Shown piece by piece: positions 12,601 to 24,595 of a stretch of 64,000 bases of DNA. Origin of the DNA: Hemicentrotus pulcherrimus (lineage: Eukaryota; Echinodermata; Echinoidea; Camarodonta; Strongylocentrotidae); NCBI GenBank assembly GCA_003118195.1, contig BEXV01000766.1, positions 3,207 to 67,206 on the forward strand, read 5' to 3'. Position numbers and translations under genes: made by a program. The notes under the pieces are model-generated. The model was not told the origin of the DNA. It saw only the letters and a program-made list of their open reading frames with translations, and made no database searches. Each line of letters opens with the position of its first letter. The first letter of the stretch is position 1.

Positions 12601-15600
12601 AATCGTAGCAGACGCGGGCACTCAAGTCAGTTAAAAATATCATTAACCAGATTAGATGTATACAAAAACTCTTTTTTTCCACGCACAACCAGAGCGTGGT
12701 ATGATCTCGATTCAACATTAGTATCCCTGACTGACTCAGCAAAGTTTAAAGTAGCACTCCTTCCGAAATAAGTCCACCCTCTGCCACCACGACCTCCAGT
12801 TTAGATTTCACTAGGAATCTTTTGGAGGAACAACAACCAAGTACCAAGTACCGAGTTGTTTCCATCTTACATGTACTGTAGACCGAAAGCTTCAGTCTAT
12901 ATATCGTCGGTTGTTCCACTGAGACTACGTCTGGCTTCACTAGACCTCCGGATATAGAGACTGAACGATCGCCTATACCATCGTACGTTGAAGATATCAC
13001 GGCTAGATTTTAGCCGTTAGGCCCCTCCCACAAACATGACAAACTTGGGAGAAATAGGCCTAGATACATCATTTATCTCCAATTGCAGTAATTTTCTAGG
13101 CAATTGTCAGTCCCTAAAAGTTCCCTTTTTACCCCCCTTCCCCACTAAAAACAAATATAGAAGAAATAAAAGGACTTACCGAGCTTTTGGCTGCTTCTTG
13201 ATGACCCACGTCAAGCATTCTGACATACAGAAATCAAAATGGCTGCTAATGAATATTCAAATGCGATAATGGGGGATGGTTGACCTCGCCTCGGCTAGCT
13301 CCTCCGCACGGCACGTCGAGGATAGCGCGCGCAAGTGAAGCAGACGACATGATTTGAACGAGAAATGATAATAAATAGTAAAGAGTCCAAAAAAAAAAAA
13401 TTGCTTTAGTGGCCAAAAACTCCCTCCTTAACTCGATGTTAAAAAAAAAGAAGGAAAAAAGAATTCTTGAACTGTTTTGAACTTTGAAGTAGTACTTTGG
13501 TTTGAATATTTTTCTGTACCCAAGGATCAAGGACATAGTGTATTTAGTAGTCTTGAACTTTTCTAGAGTTATTTGCCTAATTTAATCATTAGTGTCTGTT
13601 TGTCAAAAATGTCACCGGTATCGAATACTAAATTAATTTTTGCTTTCACTATGACTTTCATACTATTAGTAAGGGGGTTAATAATCAAAGAAAATCAGAA
13701 GAGAGACAACAAAAATCTTTCTAATTGTTCCAACTTTTATTTGAACATTAATGTAAAACTTCACGCCTCCTCTTGGTGATTTCAGGAACTTTGCATCATC
13801 TCCAGAAGTTGGAGCAGCAAGCCCAGGACCTGAGACATGGCTCCAAGACCAGAGCCAAGCAGGAGAGGATGCTGAGGGCCCTTCAGAAAGCTGTGCACCA
13901 GCTCCAAGAGAGGAGGGATCTCCTCAAGGTCCAGATTGCAAACTCGCCAAACAAGGTACATAATGCCCACATTTAACATGGCTTGAACGTTACTTGAATT
14001 TTCCTTCCAAAGCCGATTTGTTAATTGGAGAAGGCTTAGTTTCTTACAACTTGTATAAATTCTGATCTGTGGCGATGTAGAGGTTGACTTTCAGCACTTC
14101 TTAGATTGGCAACCTAAATATTATTCTTTAGATAGGGTCTAAGTTAAACCTGGCTTAAAGTTTGGCATCTTAAGAATGTAGGGGCCATTAATTATGATTA
14201 ATCTTCTGGAGCATGAATCGATACATGTACCAGCACTTGATTGTTTTTGTGTAGTTAATATTTCATCACCACATGTTTGGAAATAAAACTGCTATGATCA
14301 TTCCATTTTTTCCCTCTTTCCTCTCTTTGTGCAGGTTCTGGGCCCAATCTTGCAGAACACAGATTCTGAAGACAAGAAAGCCTTGGTGATGGCAGTCAAA
14401 GAAACCATGAAGAAAACAGACAAAAGGACTCTCAAAGGTGCTGTGACAGAAGCCACCAAGCTTAAACAGAGGGAACTGTCAGTGTCATATAGACTCACAG
14501 GTAAGAAAAGAGCTTATAATCATCATTTGCCCTGCAAATATTTACGTGAGGATTATCACCAAAATTTTGAAATAGTCACATAATACAAGCAGTCAAAAAC
14601 TGCTCTTATAAACAAAGGGAGATGGGGAAACATAATGTTCTACTGAGAAATATATTATTTATCATGACAAATTCAAAGTATGACAAGGCATTTGTCAATG
14701 ACTTTGCATGGGTGGCTGTGTAAGTTGATAGATTGTAAAGCCATTTGGGCAAACACAAATTAAGGTGTGCTACTTAGATTTGCCTCAATAGTCAGATTTT
14801 ATCACTAAAATAAAAGATAAAACAGTTTTCAGAATACCACCTCTGGGCTGTAAAAGTGTGCATAAGAGAAAAGGGATTATTAGATGCAGAAATGAAACGC
14901 TTGAAGCTTACTGGATTATCTTTATACAACAGTGGATAATAAAATAAAGGCAGATAATATTGAATTGCTGAGAATTGTTATTTGTTTTCATGCTTTGCAA
15001 AGATAATTGTATACAGGAAGAGAAAGATGCATTATTTTGTACACCACATTAAATTTGCACTTTTAAAACTGCCCATATTCTACATGTATGCATCATGAAA
15101 CATAAAATCAAACTCTCTGAGAATTAAGGAACTGTGTAACCACTTCATTTAATTTTCTCTTGGTTCGTACAAAATTGACACATCCAGCTTTCTGTCATTA
15201 TCAAAATCTGGTATTGTATATTAAAGGCATCGTTTAGCAATGTCAAATCTAAGATGCAAGGACCAAAGTGCTATCAGTCTGTGAAATGCTGTAATATTGA
15301 AGCCCTAAAATAAAAAAATCGCTTCAAAATGACCATGAAGTGCCTCAAAAAAGTAAAAATCTCTGAGTGACTATATCATTTAACCATACTCATTTTCTCC
15401 AATAGACTGTAGTGTTATAAAAATCATTAAAATATGAAAAATGAAATTTTGATCTACTGGTAATCATAAATATCTTGATAATCAGACAGGCGATCTGCTT
15501 GTAAAAGTCAAGGGATTCCTGACTGACCTAAAGGTTTGTAATTATGATTGCAGCATGAGCTAAATCCAGGATTTGTTTCAGAATCTGAGGCAATGTTCCC

Positions 15601-18335
15601 AAGGCACTTTAATGCAAAATGTTTGATGTTCATGTGACCATGTCCCATCCAGGCTGCACAATTCACAAAACAGACGGCAACAGCGTGCGAGTGAGGTGGG
15701 ACACCTTCGACAGGGGGCAGTACTTCCAGCCGTATTACGCAGTCGTATCCCTCAACTCTGCCAAGAGTCTACACCTTGTCAAGCATAACCTGCCCTATTT
15801 CCTACCCATCAAGGACCTTGAGACAAAGCACCTCAACACAGACATGCAGGCCTTCGTACAGGTGGTCGGCGACAGTCTCAATGCATTCGTTTCAAGGAGG
15901 CATCAAGTGGAGGAAGCACAAGTGAGTGAATTATATATTTTTATGTCACTTTTGGAAGATGCATTTATGAAAGATTTATATGCTGTTCATGTATGTGCAA
16001 TAAACATGCTTCCATGGCCAATTTCTAAATGTAATATCATTTCTAAATATTCAACTTCAAGCCCTGTACCCAACACTTGCCAAAACCTGACCTAAAACCC
16101 AATGATGAGCATACCCTTACCTTAAATCTATGACAAAATAAAGCCTAGAGTAAATGTGACATCATGATGATAAGAAGTTTTAAAAATCAGTCATTGTTTT
16201 GATGGTTTCTTTTTTTTTCTCCAGTTGGAACACTGTTTTGTAGAAAAGTCCTTTTGAGGTTGCCATTGGCAAGCAGGATTTTTGTTGTCAAAAGGTTCAG
16301 TTAACCCTGTAACCCATCATCTGATCAGGGGCTGATCATTTTTCATTTGGAATTGTTGTAGACCGTGTTTATTGATATTTAGTGCATTTTCATGACTTTG
16401 AAATTAATAATATTGCTCTAAGAGAAGAAGCAAAACATGTGGGCCGCCATCATCTTGGATTATAATGTAGGCACACATTTTTTGTCTATTGTTATTAAAA
16501 TTCAAGATGGCGGCCCGCATGTTTTGCTTCTTCCCCTAGACTATTTTATCAAATTCAAAGTAAGGAAAAGGCACTTAATATCAATAAACATGGTCTACAA
16601 AAACTCTAAATGACAAAATAATCCCAGGTACGCATGTATTTTATGCATTTGATAGCCCAAATTTTTTTGGCCTAAAAAATGGCCGATAATTTTTGCCGAT
16701 ACAGATCAAAGGTGCGAGGGTGTCGCTTCGATCTTCCGATCCGATCAAAGCCCCAACTTACAGGGTTGGGTTCAGTATTGTAGTTGTGAAATGTCATGTA
16801 CAGTATGCACATTAGAGTTGTTGCAAATTTCAGCTGCAGGGTAATAGTTGTATGGAATTGTTAGCTGTGTTAACTGTTATCTACCCTCAGTCTAATTTTT
16901 TTTCAGGATCAGGCTAGCAAGGGATTGAAGGGATTTACAGAAAATATTTAGATTATTTAGATTATTAACAATGTATCCACTATTGTGGCTCGTTGTTTCA
17001 TTGTTTGTACATGTAGTATTCCAGGTACATGTAGCTTGCAATGCTCGACACCAACGTTAATTATATCATTTTATTTTTAGGAGGAGTGCCAGAAATTTAT
17101 CCAAGGAGAGATCATGTCTAGCAATGCTTTCAACAACATTGATCTGACATTATCGAGTTCCAGACAGACATGTTTTGATGTTCAGCTTTTCTATGATGAC
17201 CTCAAAGGGAATAGACCCACTAGTGTTACCGTCCATACTCACGGTGAGTTCAAGGTCAAACAACTTTATTGTTTATTAATCTAATGTTTGTTAATCGGTC
17301 AAACCTGTCTATAGTCATCGTCCAAGGGAATTACAAAAAGTGGTCTTTATAGACAGGTTCCTTTAGTGCATGTTTGAATGAGAAACAATTTTCAAGGGAA
17401 ATAAAAAATATGGTCTTTGTAGACAGGTGGTCACTAAAGCAGGTTTGACTGTTTTATTAAAGGATATCTCTGCTTCCATTTAATACTTCCATTCGTCGTT
17501 AAACAAGAAACTACAGTTCGAAATGTGGGGTCTCTTCGAGGTTCCTGAAGTTGACGAGTTAGAGAAGAGACAACCTGGATAAGGCATCATGTTTTTTTGC
17601 CACCTCGACACTCGGGTTATCAGGCTTTTCAGCGGAGCTTTGTTTTTGTTTTTGTCCAATGTGAGTAAATGGTAGTAGTTCAATATTGTAACACTATGAT
17701 AAAATATGACATTTGAATATTACTTCTATAATGAACATTGATTAACATGAAAGCGACTTATGAGTAGACTACTTGACACACACATATGATATGCACTCAC
17801 AAAAAATAGGGCCTGCACTGTACGGAATTGAAGTTGCGTGTGCACGGTTGAATGTTATTCTTTATTTTCTACAGACTCCTTATCCATTAGCTCATAGGTA
17901 AAGAGGTGAAGAGTTTTTAAGTTGATTTTATAAATTCTAGCTGTACACAAATTATTTTGGGGGGATTGATAAACAATAAGGATATGGGCCTTCATCAAAC
18001 TCAGCTCAGTGATGTGCACTGTTTTTATTGTTGTCCTATCATACAAATGAAAACCTAGTTCTGTTTGATAGAATTGGATTTTGTATTCAAGTTTTAATGT
18101 TCTATGTTATTTTGATAATTGTATTCGATTTGATTTAAATTTGACTCGACGTTAGTGATCTTTTTTTCATTTGTGTATGTGTGAAATAGAAGTTGAATGT
18201 ATTGATTCACCATGTTTTTTATTTGCTTGAATCTCTCGTTATGCAGGAGACTTATCCAAAGCACAGATCCGGAACATCAAAGAAATCTTCTCTCAACATC
18301 GGATATCAGAAGCCATACAGCAGATACCACATTAA
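9619..18335 (+). CDS. CENPO: CENP-O, centromere protein O
   Basis: Six exons: 9619-9649 (ATG), 13786-13955, 14335-14500, 15653-15921, 17081-17243 and 18247-18335 (stop TAA). Phases agree at every junction, giving 295 residues; human CENP-O has 300. The protein begins MEVLTERLSRG and continues into a predicted coiled coil (about residues 11-110, HHLQKLEQQAQDLRHG and KAVHQLQERRDLLK). The CENP-O RWD region follows, with SYRLTG, a tryptophan strand VRVRWDTFD, the NLPYFLPIKDLETKHLNTD segment matching vertebrate VPVFIPLEEIAAKYLQTN, and LNAFVSRRHQVEEAQ. CENP-O pairs with CENP-P in the CENP-O/P/Q/U/R subcomplex of the constitutive centromere-associated network at kinetochores. The tiny first exon is followed by a 4.1-kb intron filled by a palindromic transposon pair. 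The last 80 residues are more divergent, as usual for this fast-evolving family. Confidence 0.9.
9746..10789 (+). mobile_element. Non-autonomous DNA transposon, left copy of palindrome
   Basis: A 1.04-kb unit starting GGGGGCCGTTTCTCGAAACC and ending with its inverted copy GGTTTCGAGAAACGGCCCCC, so it has terminal inverted repeats of about 20 bp. There is no long reading frame. Subterminal motifs such as TTTCACGAAGC occur at both ends. Confidence 0.8.
11088..12115 (-). mobile_element. Non-autonomous DNA transposon, right copy of palindrome
   Basis: The reverse complement of 9746-10789, with occasional substitutions and small indels (roughly 95 percent identical by eye), carrying the same terminal repeat at both ends. 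The 298 bp separating the copies (10790-11087) is unrelated single-copy-looking sequence. Confidence 0.8.
12178..12771 (+). pseudogene. LINE reverse transcriptase C-terminal relic (CR1/L2-like)
   Basis: The plus strand reads KYLGVVIQNDLRWNGQTHL, then LVRPHLDYAVAAWDPY, shifts frame near 12385-12395, and continues with IERVQRQAACFVT, a RAWYDLDS segment and a stop at 12771. The KYLGV...L.W, Y..L.RP.LDY...W and I..VQR.A.. motifs are those that follow the catalytic palm of jockey/CR1-clade reverse transcriptases. The catalytic YADD region is absent. The frameshift and 5' truncation mark it as dead. It abuts the palindromic element in CENPO intron 1. Confidence 0.85.
15221..15612 (-). repeat. TTAA-ended dispersed repeat, copy B
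   Basis: Inverted relative to copy A (182-566) and the most complete copy: TTAAAGGCATCGTTTAGC at one end and GGCACTTTAA at the other. It ends 40 bp before CENPO exon 4, so it may supply part of that intron's branch-site region. Confidence 0.8.
16344..16612. mobile_element. Foldback element in CENPO intron 4
   Basis: An inverted repeat of about 110-bp arms: TGTAGACCGTGTTTATTGAT on the left pairs with ATCAATAAACATGGTCTACA on the right. Near the centre, GAAGAAGCAAAACATG pairs with CATGTTTTGCTTCTTC. The inner arms carry AAGATGGCGGC-type motifs. No coding. Confidence 0.8.
17296..17451. mobile_element. MITE-like element with GTCAAACCTG ends
   Basis: Left end CGGTCAAACCTGTCTATAG, right end GCAGGTTTGACTG, with internal repeats of TGGTCTTTATAGACAGGT. 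A half-copy starts near 62954 (ACAGTCAAACCTGCTTCAG). It lies in CENPO intron 5. Confidence 0.65.
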
Positions 18336-18615
18336 TAAAACCTAAGCTAAGCTTGTTGCCACCGAGGCCCTTGTAGCAAACTAAAATCCTTAGTTTCAAT
18401 ATGTGGGTGAAAATTTAGTTCATTATTCTGAAAAGTTTATTTACATAATTGTTCGTCCAGCACTGGCTTTTTATGTTGATTTGCCATCTAACTTAAACTT
18501 CCCAACTAAATTGTTATTCATAAAACCTTACTAAGAATCTCACCAGCTGGTACTACACTAGGGAGGATGTACAAAGTAGTTCCCAACTTGAGAATGGCAT
18601 TATGTGCACTTGGGT

Positions 18616-18668
18616 ATTTGATTTGATTTGATTTGATTTGATTTATTGATTTATTGATTTATTGATTT
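18616..18668. repeat. GATTT microsatellite in CENPO 3' UTR
   Basis: Tandem GATTT units grading into GATTTATT units, about 280 bp after the CENPO stop codon. Confidence 0.9.
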
Positions 18669-18818
18669 CTATATCATATTTTAAACATACATAATGTCCA
18701 TCAGTGTGATATACTATAGTAGACTTTAGTTGAAATGGAGGAATGTGAACGCAACATTTTTAGGCTAATATCATAGAAAACTCTTTATTCAAAGTTTTTC
18801 TCTTTTGCAAATTCTCAA

Positions 18819-18824
18819 AATAAA
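18819..18824 (+). terminator. Candidate CENPO polyadenylation hexamer
   Basis: AATAAA about 485 bp after the stop. Another hexamer overlaps the stop codon itself (18334-18339) and would leave almost no 3' UTR, so this one is preferred. Confidence 0.4.
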
Positions 18825-19347
18825 ATCTTTTATTCAACCTTTATAAACAAAAAAATTTTACAGTGACAATATACAAGATAGTGGTTAAATAGGACCCCTA
18901 TGAAGCAGAATTCTGCTTGTACTTGGGTCATGTAACGGACAAGAGAAAGATAATGAACATAAATCATCTTTAAAAAATTGCATAATACAAGCACGCACAC
19001 CCATACACACCAACACACACACATCTATGAAAGAATATAGGAGAGAAAAATAGGATAGAAAGAAAAGTACCTACTCAGCCATTGACATCATTCTTTGAAA
19101 GTACCTTTTTTGTACATTGGTGAACAGGGCAGACAATATTGACATGAATTTGAAATCGCTCCCATAAAGAAAATAATCACGTTCAACCATTCAAGCCATC
19201 ATACCGGTACTGCCTTATAGTCAGTAATTTGACACCCTATCAGCATACCGGTCGCGATTCCCGCACTTGAAAATGCGCAGATGAATTGTAACATTCTTTT
19301 GATTGGAGTTTGGATCCTTAGTTTCTTTCTCATGGTAGCCATGATGT
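18825..19347. other. Intergenic DNA after CENPO
   Basis: AT-rich, with a short CA-rich tract near 18990-19022. Nothing gene-like is seen. It borders the transposon graveyard. Confidence 0.4.
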
Positions 19348-19655
19348 TCAAGCAAACCTGCAAGGGCTGTTGCAGAGGCCTTGGGGCATCCTTTCAAAGT
19401 TTAATAACCCCCAGGGCAAATGAAATGCAGTCAGGGGAACTGAATCAGGATGCATGGCTACTTGGTAGTATCCATGAGTCAGATCAAGTGATGTGAAGTA
19501 TCTAGTGCCTTCCATTACTTTCAAAGACTCATCTATCCGAGGCAGAGGAAATGAATCCTTTATGGTAATGGCATTTAGCCGACAATAATCTATGCAAAGA
19601 CGGATTGCTCCCGACTTCTTCCTCGCCAACACCACAGGACTGGCATGTACAAAAA
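19348..19655 (-). pseudogene. Ty3/gypsy reverse transcriptase fragment
   Basis: The minus strand gives SPVVLARKKSGAIRLC, DYCRLN, FPLPRIDESL, SLDLTHGYYQVAM and, after a local shift, GLLNFERMPQGLCNSP. These are the ordered N-terminal motifs of Ty3/gypsy reverse transcriptase, up to just before the catalytic YLDD, which is absent. About 95 codons survive, bordered on the upstream side by the THAP relic. It is a truncated fossil with no LTR recognised nearby. Confidence 0.85.
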
Positions 19656-19756
19656 GTATAGGTGACAGAAGAGATGGGAGTAGATGAAGTACATCGATCT
19701 TACCCTCATTCTTTTTTGTTTTTCCGCTGCTGGTCGATGCTGATTTTTTAAACTTT

Positions 19757-20108
19757 TACTCTTGGATTCGTCATTATCACTTCTAATGTTCCTTGGAATC
19801 GCATCTGGCTTCAATCTTCTCTGGATTTTTAATCCTAATTTTGCCCACAAAACTTCTTTAAAATCTGATGTGTCGAAGTGGGCACTTCATATCACACTTG
19901 TGTCCGTAGGTCCTTTCCATTGTCCTCTGGTCAATTTAACTTTCGAAGTCCAAATTTTCCTCATCGTAACGTCTTTAGTGGTATTCGAACATCCAGCAAC
20001 AATGCACCCTCGTTGGCATTCTGCTGATTGCTCAATAAAATAAAGTGAAACAATCGAAGAAGGGCAAACAAAATTTTGGGAAGTAGTTCTAAGTACACAA
20101 GAAACCAA
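19757..20108 (-). pseudogene. THAP zinc-finger relic, P-element-like, with internal stop
   Basis: The minus strand gives CIVAGCSNTTKD, later KIWTSKVK, QWKGPTDTSVI, then a TGA stop (19889-19887) followed in the same frame by SAHFDTSDF and LKPDAIPRNI. This is the THAP pattern C-x4-C ... W ... C-x2-H-F ... DAIP, found in P-element transposases and domesticated THAP proteins. The stop sits exactly where the third zinc ligand (Cys of the C-S-x-H-F motif) is expected; one base would change Cys TGT/TGC to TGA. The frame runs on into a basic stretch (KNQHRPAAEKQKRMR) and then reaches the Ty3 fragment. No RNase-H-like transposase core was found. A sequencing error cannot be excluded. Confidence 0.75.
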
Positions 20109-21270
20109 TGGAGCTATGCAAGTTTCAAGTGTATTATGTTAAACTCAAAACAGTTAAAGCTGGTTCTTTTGCTAACGTCAGAGGGTCAAATGATACTCCG
20201 ACTCTGTTTGGGGAGATTTATTGTGTATTTGGCTGAAAAGCCTAAATTTTTAATTTTTAATTTTTTATAGCTTGTGAACTTGAAATGGGATTCTTTTTTG
20301 GGTTATTTTGGATGGGATTATATTCAGAAAACAACATATTAACAAATAAATTCACATTTCATTGAACAACTGTTATATTATAATAAATGACAGCTCAGTA
20401 TTAAAGTCGAGAAATCGCACTCTCTATACAGAGATTCTTACATCAAAATTTACATAATGGAAGAATCGTTAGAAAATAATCATTAATTGACATGAATTAT
20501 AATTTCACTTTTTGATGGTGAAGTGATTTTGTTATATAGACAGTCAAAGAATAGATGACTACAGCATCCACAACTGGATTTATATGTTAGGCTATAGATG
20601 GAAATAAACGACAGTCTACATTTCCAAGTACTTTTAATAAGGGTTTTTCTTATGTTTGGGATGGATTTTTTTTCTTCATGTACATGAGTTCTTCAATCAT
20701 TAAAAAAAAATGGAGTTGGTGCGGAAGGAGGAAAAGTTACTGTTGACCACCCGGAACCAAAATGATTAGAGGCCTTTGTCTGAACATGCCAATTTGGTAC
20801 CTTATTGGTATGATTTATAGACACTGTGAATCTATACAAATCAAAGTAGATGTACTTGTCTTGATTGTATCTGCATAATCAGTGGTTGAAAATGATATCA
20901 AAATAACTGTGTCATAAGAATATAATAAGAGAAAAATTATCCGAATGACAATATTTAAAACCATAATTTTCTTTTTCTGTGTTTTGCGATGCTCCCATAC
21001 TCTCTCTGCATCCATGTCTATGGTTCAAAGATTTCTTTGTCCATGCTGACCTTTCCTTGAAGTGGCTGCTCCAGTCTTTGATTTGCATTTGCCCTTGTCA
21101 CGCCAAGGTCTGGAAGAAACTGCTTAGTCCTCTTTTGTACTTCTTGAGCTATCTTGATCACTTTACACAATTATTGTGGGTTGGCTCTTGCGCCCTCATT
21201 GGCCACTTATTATATGTCCACGACAGGGGGGGGGAGGCAGCCATCTCTGCGATATTCTCTGTAGCATCAG
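20109..21270. other. Intergenic DNA in transposon graveyard
   Basis: AT-rich. No convincing exon, RNA gene or inverted repeat. Probably old mobile-element debris. Confidence 0.3.
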
Positions 21271-23789
21271 TTAGCGACTAGCCTTCCCTTTGCCCTTGCC
21301 TCTATTTCCGTCCTGATTTGCCTTGTCACGTCCTCTTTTAGCGCCATCATTTCCTACATGATTCAGACCTCGTCCTCGATCTTCTTGTTGAGCCCTGGGA
21401 TTGTTGGTCAGTTGGTCAACTTCTACTAGTCTGGCCCTCTTTGGCGTATCATGCTCAGAGCTAGAGGGTGATAAACTCTGCATTTCAAATGAAAACAAAA
21501 AAGTATTGATTACTTTCTATCTGATTGGATGCATTATATGATATAGACTCATTTGTTAATTCTTTTAAAACACAACTACGTTACTGCAGCTAAACTTATA
21601 CTTTTTCATGTCAAATTATTAACTTTCTAGGCAGCAATCCATCTCCGACAATTCGTAGGTCTCTTGGCTGGGTTGGTCCTTCTTCTCCTCACTTGTATTG
21701 ATGTTGTACTTTATGGAAGTCATTCCTTGTGAGATAGGCTGATTTCCCAGCATCCCTTGCTGCTCTAAGAGCATTCATTTGTCCTTGCCTGAGCTGTCGA
21801 ACCCATGTTTGTTTGCGCTAGGTGCTTTGACACCAACATGGGTGCAGTAGATACAGCCCAAGGTATTTGGCACGTTCGCTATTTTCAATGATCTGGGCCC
21901 GGATCTGGGACTTTTCGTTGCTAGAGATAACGTTGTCAGAAATAAATAAATTCACTGAATCTTGCTGCAATTACGTCAGTAATAGCTGCAACGGCTCTAC
22001 TTTGTGATGACTGAGATATTTGTTAATTCACCCATCTCATTTTGGCAGTAATCGGCAGGTCTCCACAAGAGAAGAATCTTTCATTGTATCCGTTGACAGC
22101 TCTCTGTAGGCAGGCTGCAGAGCACTTAACCTGCTTTTGCTATATGTGCAGAATGTGGTGAGAAACTGCTTCATTAGCTTGCTTGTTCAGCAGGTCAACA
22201 GCATTCTTTTTATGTCTGTTAAGAGCTGGTTCTTCTGTTTCAATAGCCTTCTCTAAATGGATGCTCTGTATGGATGCTCTGTATGTAGCATGTCTTTCTT
22301 TCCACTGGATAGATAGATGCCAATAATGTCTAGCTTCTTCTATGTGAAGTAGTAGAGGGCATCTGTCTGAAGAACTACACTGTGGGATGTGGTCATCTCT
22401 TCCTTTATGTGGGCAAATTTGCTAAGGAATGACCACATACTTTTAATGACTTTTTAATCTGTAAGGCCAATCCCAGTGGTGAGAAAATGCTTCATGGTTA
22501 ATTGTCTTAAATACTAAATGGATTTGTACCCGCTCAATGGGAATGGTGAAGACAGGATCTCGCACATTGTTTGCTTCCTTGGGGATGCCTTGCTGTTTAA
22601 ACACCCCCAAGGAAGAATGTAGGGTTTGCAGCGTACGGGGACGAGCTGCTGGTCTTTGCATGGGTGGGGTTGCCAATTCCTTTCTGCTGATGTTGCAGTA
22701 CAAGCAGCAATGGCGACCTGGATGAATTTCGAAATACAAGGTCAACAAAATCAAGTAAAGGTCGATTGTCAATTCTAAAACATATTCTATGAGATTTATA
22801 CTTTTTAATTATTTCTGATAATCCTCATTCTCTAATCAAACTTTCCTCTGCAAAATTGCCTTGAGCCTGTGCATCAATCTCAATTCAATTTAAATATTAT
22901 AATGAATGTAACTTGAAATTCAATGGACAGGTAAATTGTTGTGCTTTAAAGCAAGTGGGGAACAGTGTCAGGAAATTTCAATAATCTCAACAAACGCTCA
23001 TAAACAACCACATCCCTCTGAATGTCACAATTGGGACCACTGAGGTCATACATTCAGGTTAGGTACTCGTAGTCCCCAAAGGCAAATACCTTGATCTTCT
23101 TCCCCCTGTAAAGAAAGTTATAAAGGTCTTCGTCTTCATAATCGATTTGGAACACAGTTTTCATTGAATCTTCTTTTCTGGTCTTGATACCGATCACTTG
23201 ACCTCTTACCCACATTTTCTTGTGAGCAATTATGAACAGATGTTCAATTTCCTTCCCAACAAGCAGTTCTGGCTTCTCCAGGAAATTTGCCAGAACCAGT
23301 TTCGATACCTGAGCAGCTCTCTTCTTTTTCTCACTTTCAATTTCTCACCCAATTTCTTTCTGGTCCTCAAGGTTTTCTACTTGTTCTTCTGTTGGAGTAT
23401 AATCCAGACCAGACACGCCTTGATGCTTTGTTGGGCAGTATTTGCAGCCTCTACGAGATCCATCTCTGTACAAAGATGAATGTAGTCAACTACTTCTACA
23501 AGATGTTATTCCATTTCATGACTCAAGTATTCTGCCTTCCTCTTTGAGCGGGAGGCTGGTTTTTCCAATGAACCTTTTTTCCTGAGTTTTGCTGCTGTGT
23601 TAGCTGGTAGTGTTCCTTTGAAGGGCCTTTACAGTTCACTACTTTATTTTTCTCAACTCCACTTTTGATCTTTTCTTCTGATGTCCACAGTCCGCCAAGC
23701 TTCACAACTTCTTCTATGAGAGAAGTGGTTGCCAAAATTCCTTCTTTTATGTTGAGTCCTCTGAAGCTAAAGCTTCTGTATGACCTCAT
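21271..23789 (-). pseudogene. Relic of a large transposon-like protein with a Tudor-like segment
   Basis: On the minus strand, several fragments in the same order belong to one decayed protein. From 23789 come ILATTSLIEEVVKLGGLW and a basic tail. From about 23345 comes one open stretch of about 100 codons, KPELLVGKEIEHLFI, WVRGQVIGIKTRKED and VFQIDYEDEDLYNFLY, which resembles a Tudor/PWWP-like barrel, ending VFAFGDYEYLT-stop-MYDLSGPN. After about 300 bp of unrelated sequence the frame resumes at GRHCCLYCNISRKELATPP (about 22725) with a C-x2-C pair. It continues through DPVFTIPIERVQIH, then NRHKKNAVDLLNKQ and QKQVKCSAACLQRAVNGY near 22250-22080, and a basic end. From memory, predicted proteins of cnidarians and sea urchins share a GDYEFL...MYGLSG...CLWC arrangement and are usually left uncharacterised or called transposon-derived. 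Several stops and frameshifts show it is inactive. Confidence 0.6.
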
Positions 23790-24531
23790 CAGTCAAACCT
23801 ACATTGTATGGACTGTCTCCTTGTAGGACAGGTGAAGCATCCACTAACACTCCCAGGCTTTTGTAAAGTTATGAGTCTCTGCAAAATGCACCATTCAAAA
23901 ATGCTATATTATACAGTAATTTTATTCCTGGTTGGGGGATTTAACATGAAATTTGTTTTCAAAGTGACAGATGGTTTATTTTTATTCTCTTGGATTTAGA
24001 AGACATTTACTATCTATAATTCTATTCAATTAGGTTCAATTATGTTTATTCATTTCCATAAAAATCACATTACAAGAACAAATACATTTGCAAAAGGTAC
24101 TGTAAACAACATGCAAAATCTTTCACTAGAATATACATAAGTACATTAAAATATTAAACAATAATGAAAACCCAAATAAATGAGTTTGTTGAGATATCAC
24201 CCCAAAAATAATTAAACAAAATGTGATGAACGTAATAAAGATTTGAAATAACAAACTTATTTTGCCCCAAAGAAAACTCGTATAACAAGAGAAAACAAAC
24301 AACAAAAAACAAACAAGCCCTACAAGTACGGACATAGAAGTAGAAGAAGTATATATAGAAAGTGGAAAAATATAAGGAGAGATACATTCTTTGCTGTGAG
24401 ACCTTCCATGATCGATTTTCTCTTTCCGGCAAGTTTTCGGCGATTTCTTATTACTTCACTACGTTTTCTGTATGATCGGTTTATTATGATTACAAATATA
24501 TTGAACATGCAGCCTGAGGGCTTCTGATGTT

Positions 24532-24595
24532 CACCGTCCTCCACGCTTCACAACTTCTTCTACGAGAGAAATGGTTGCCAGCACTTTTCTCTGTT
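24532..24595 (-). pseudogene. Second fragment of the same transposon-like protein
   Basis: The minus strand reads VLATISLVEEVVKRGG, a near repeat of the ILATTSLIEEVVKLGG segment at about 23690-23745. Either a second, shorter copy inserted here, or the first copy was partly duplicated around 0.8 kb of AT-rich sequence. Confidence 0.6.

Noticed and set aside
12746..13000. An 84-residue frame on the minus strand after the LINE relic
   Set aside because: No domain or composition typical of a protein; it partly overlaps the LINE stop region in the opposite strand.
18334..18339. AATAAA overlapping the CENPO stop codon
   Set aside because: It would leave a 3' UTR of about 20 nt; the hexamer at 18819 is a better candidate.
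21216..21240. G-rich tract
   Set aside because: Too short and isolated to call a functional element.
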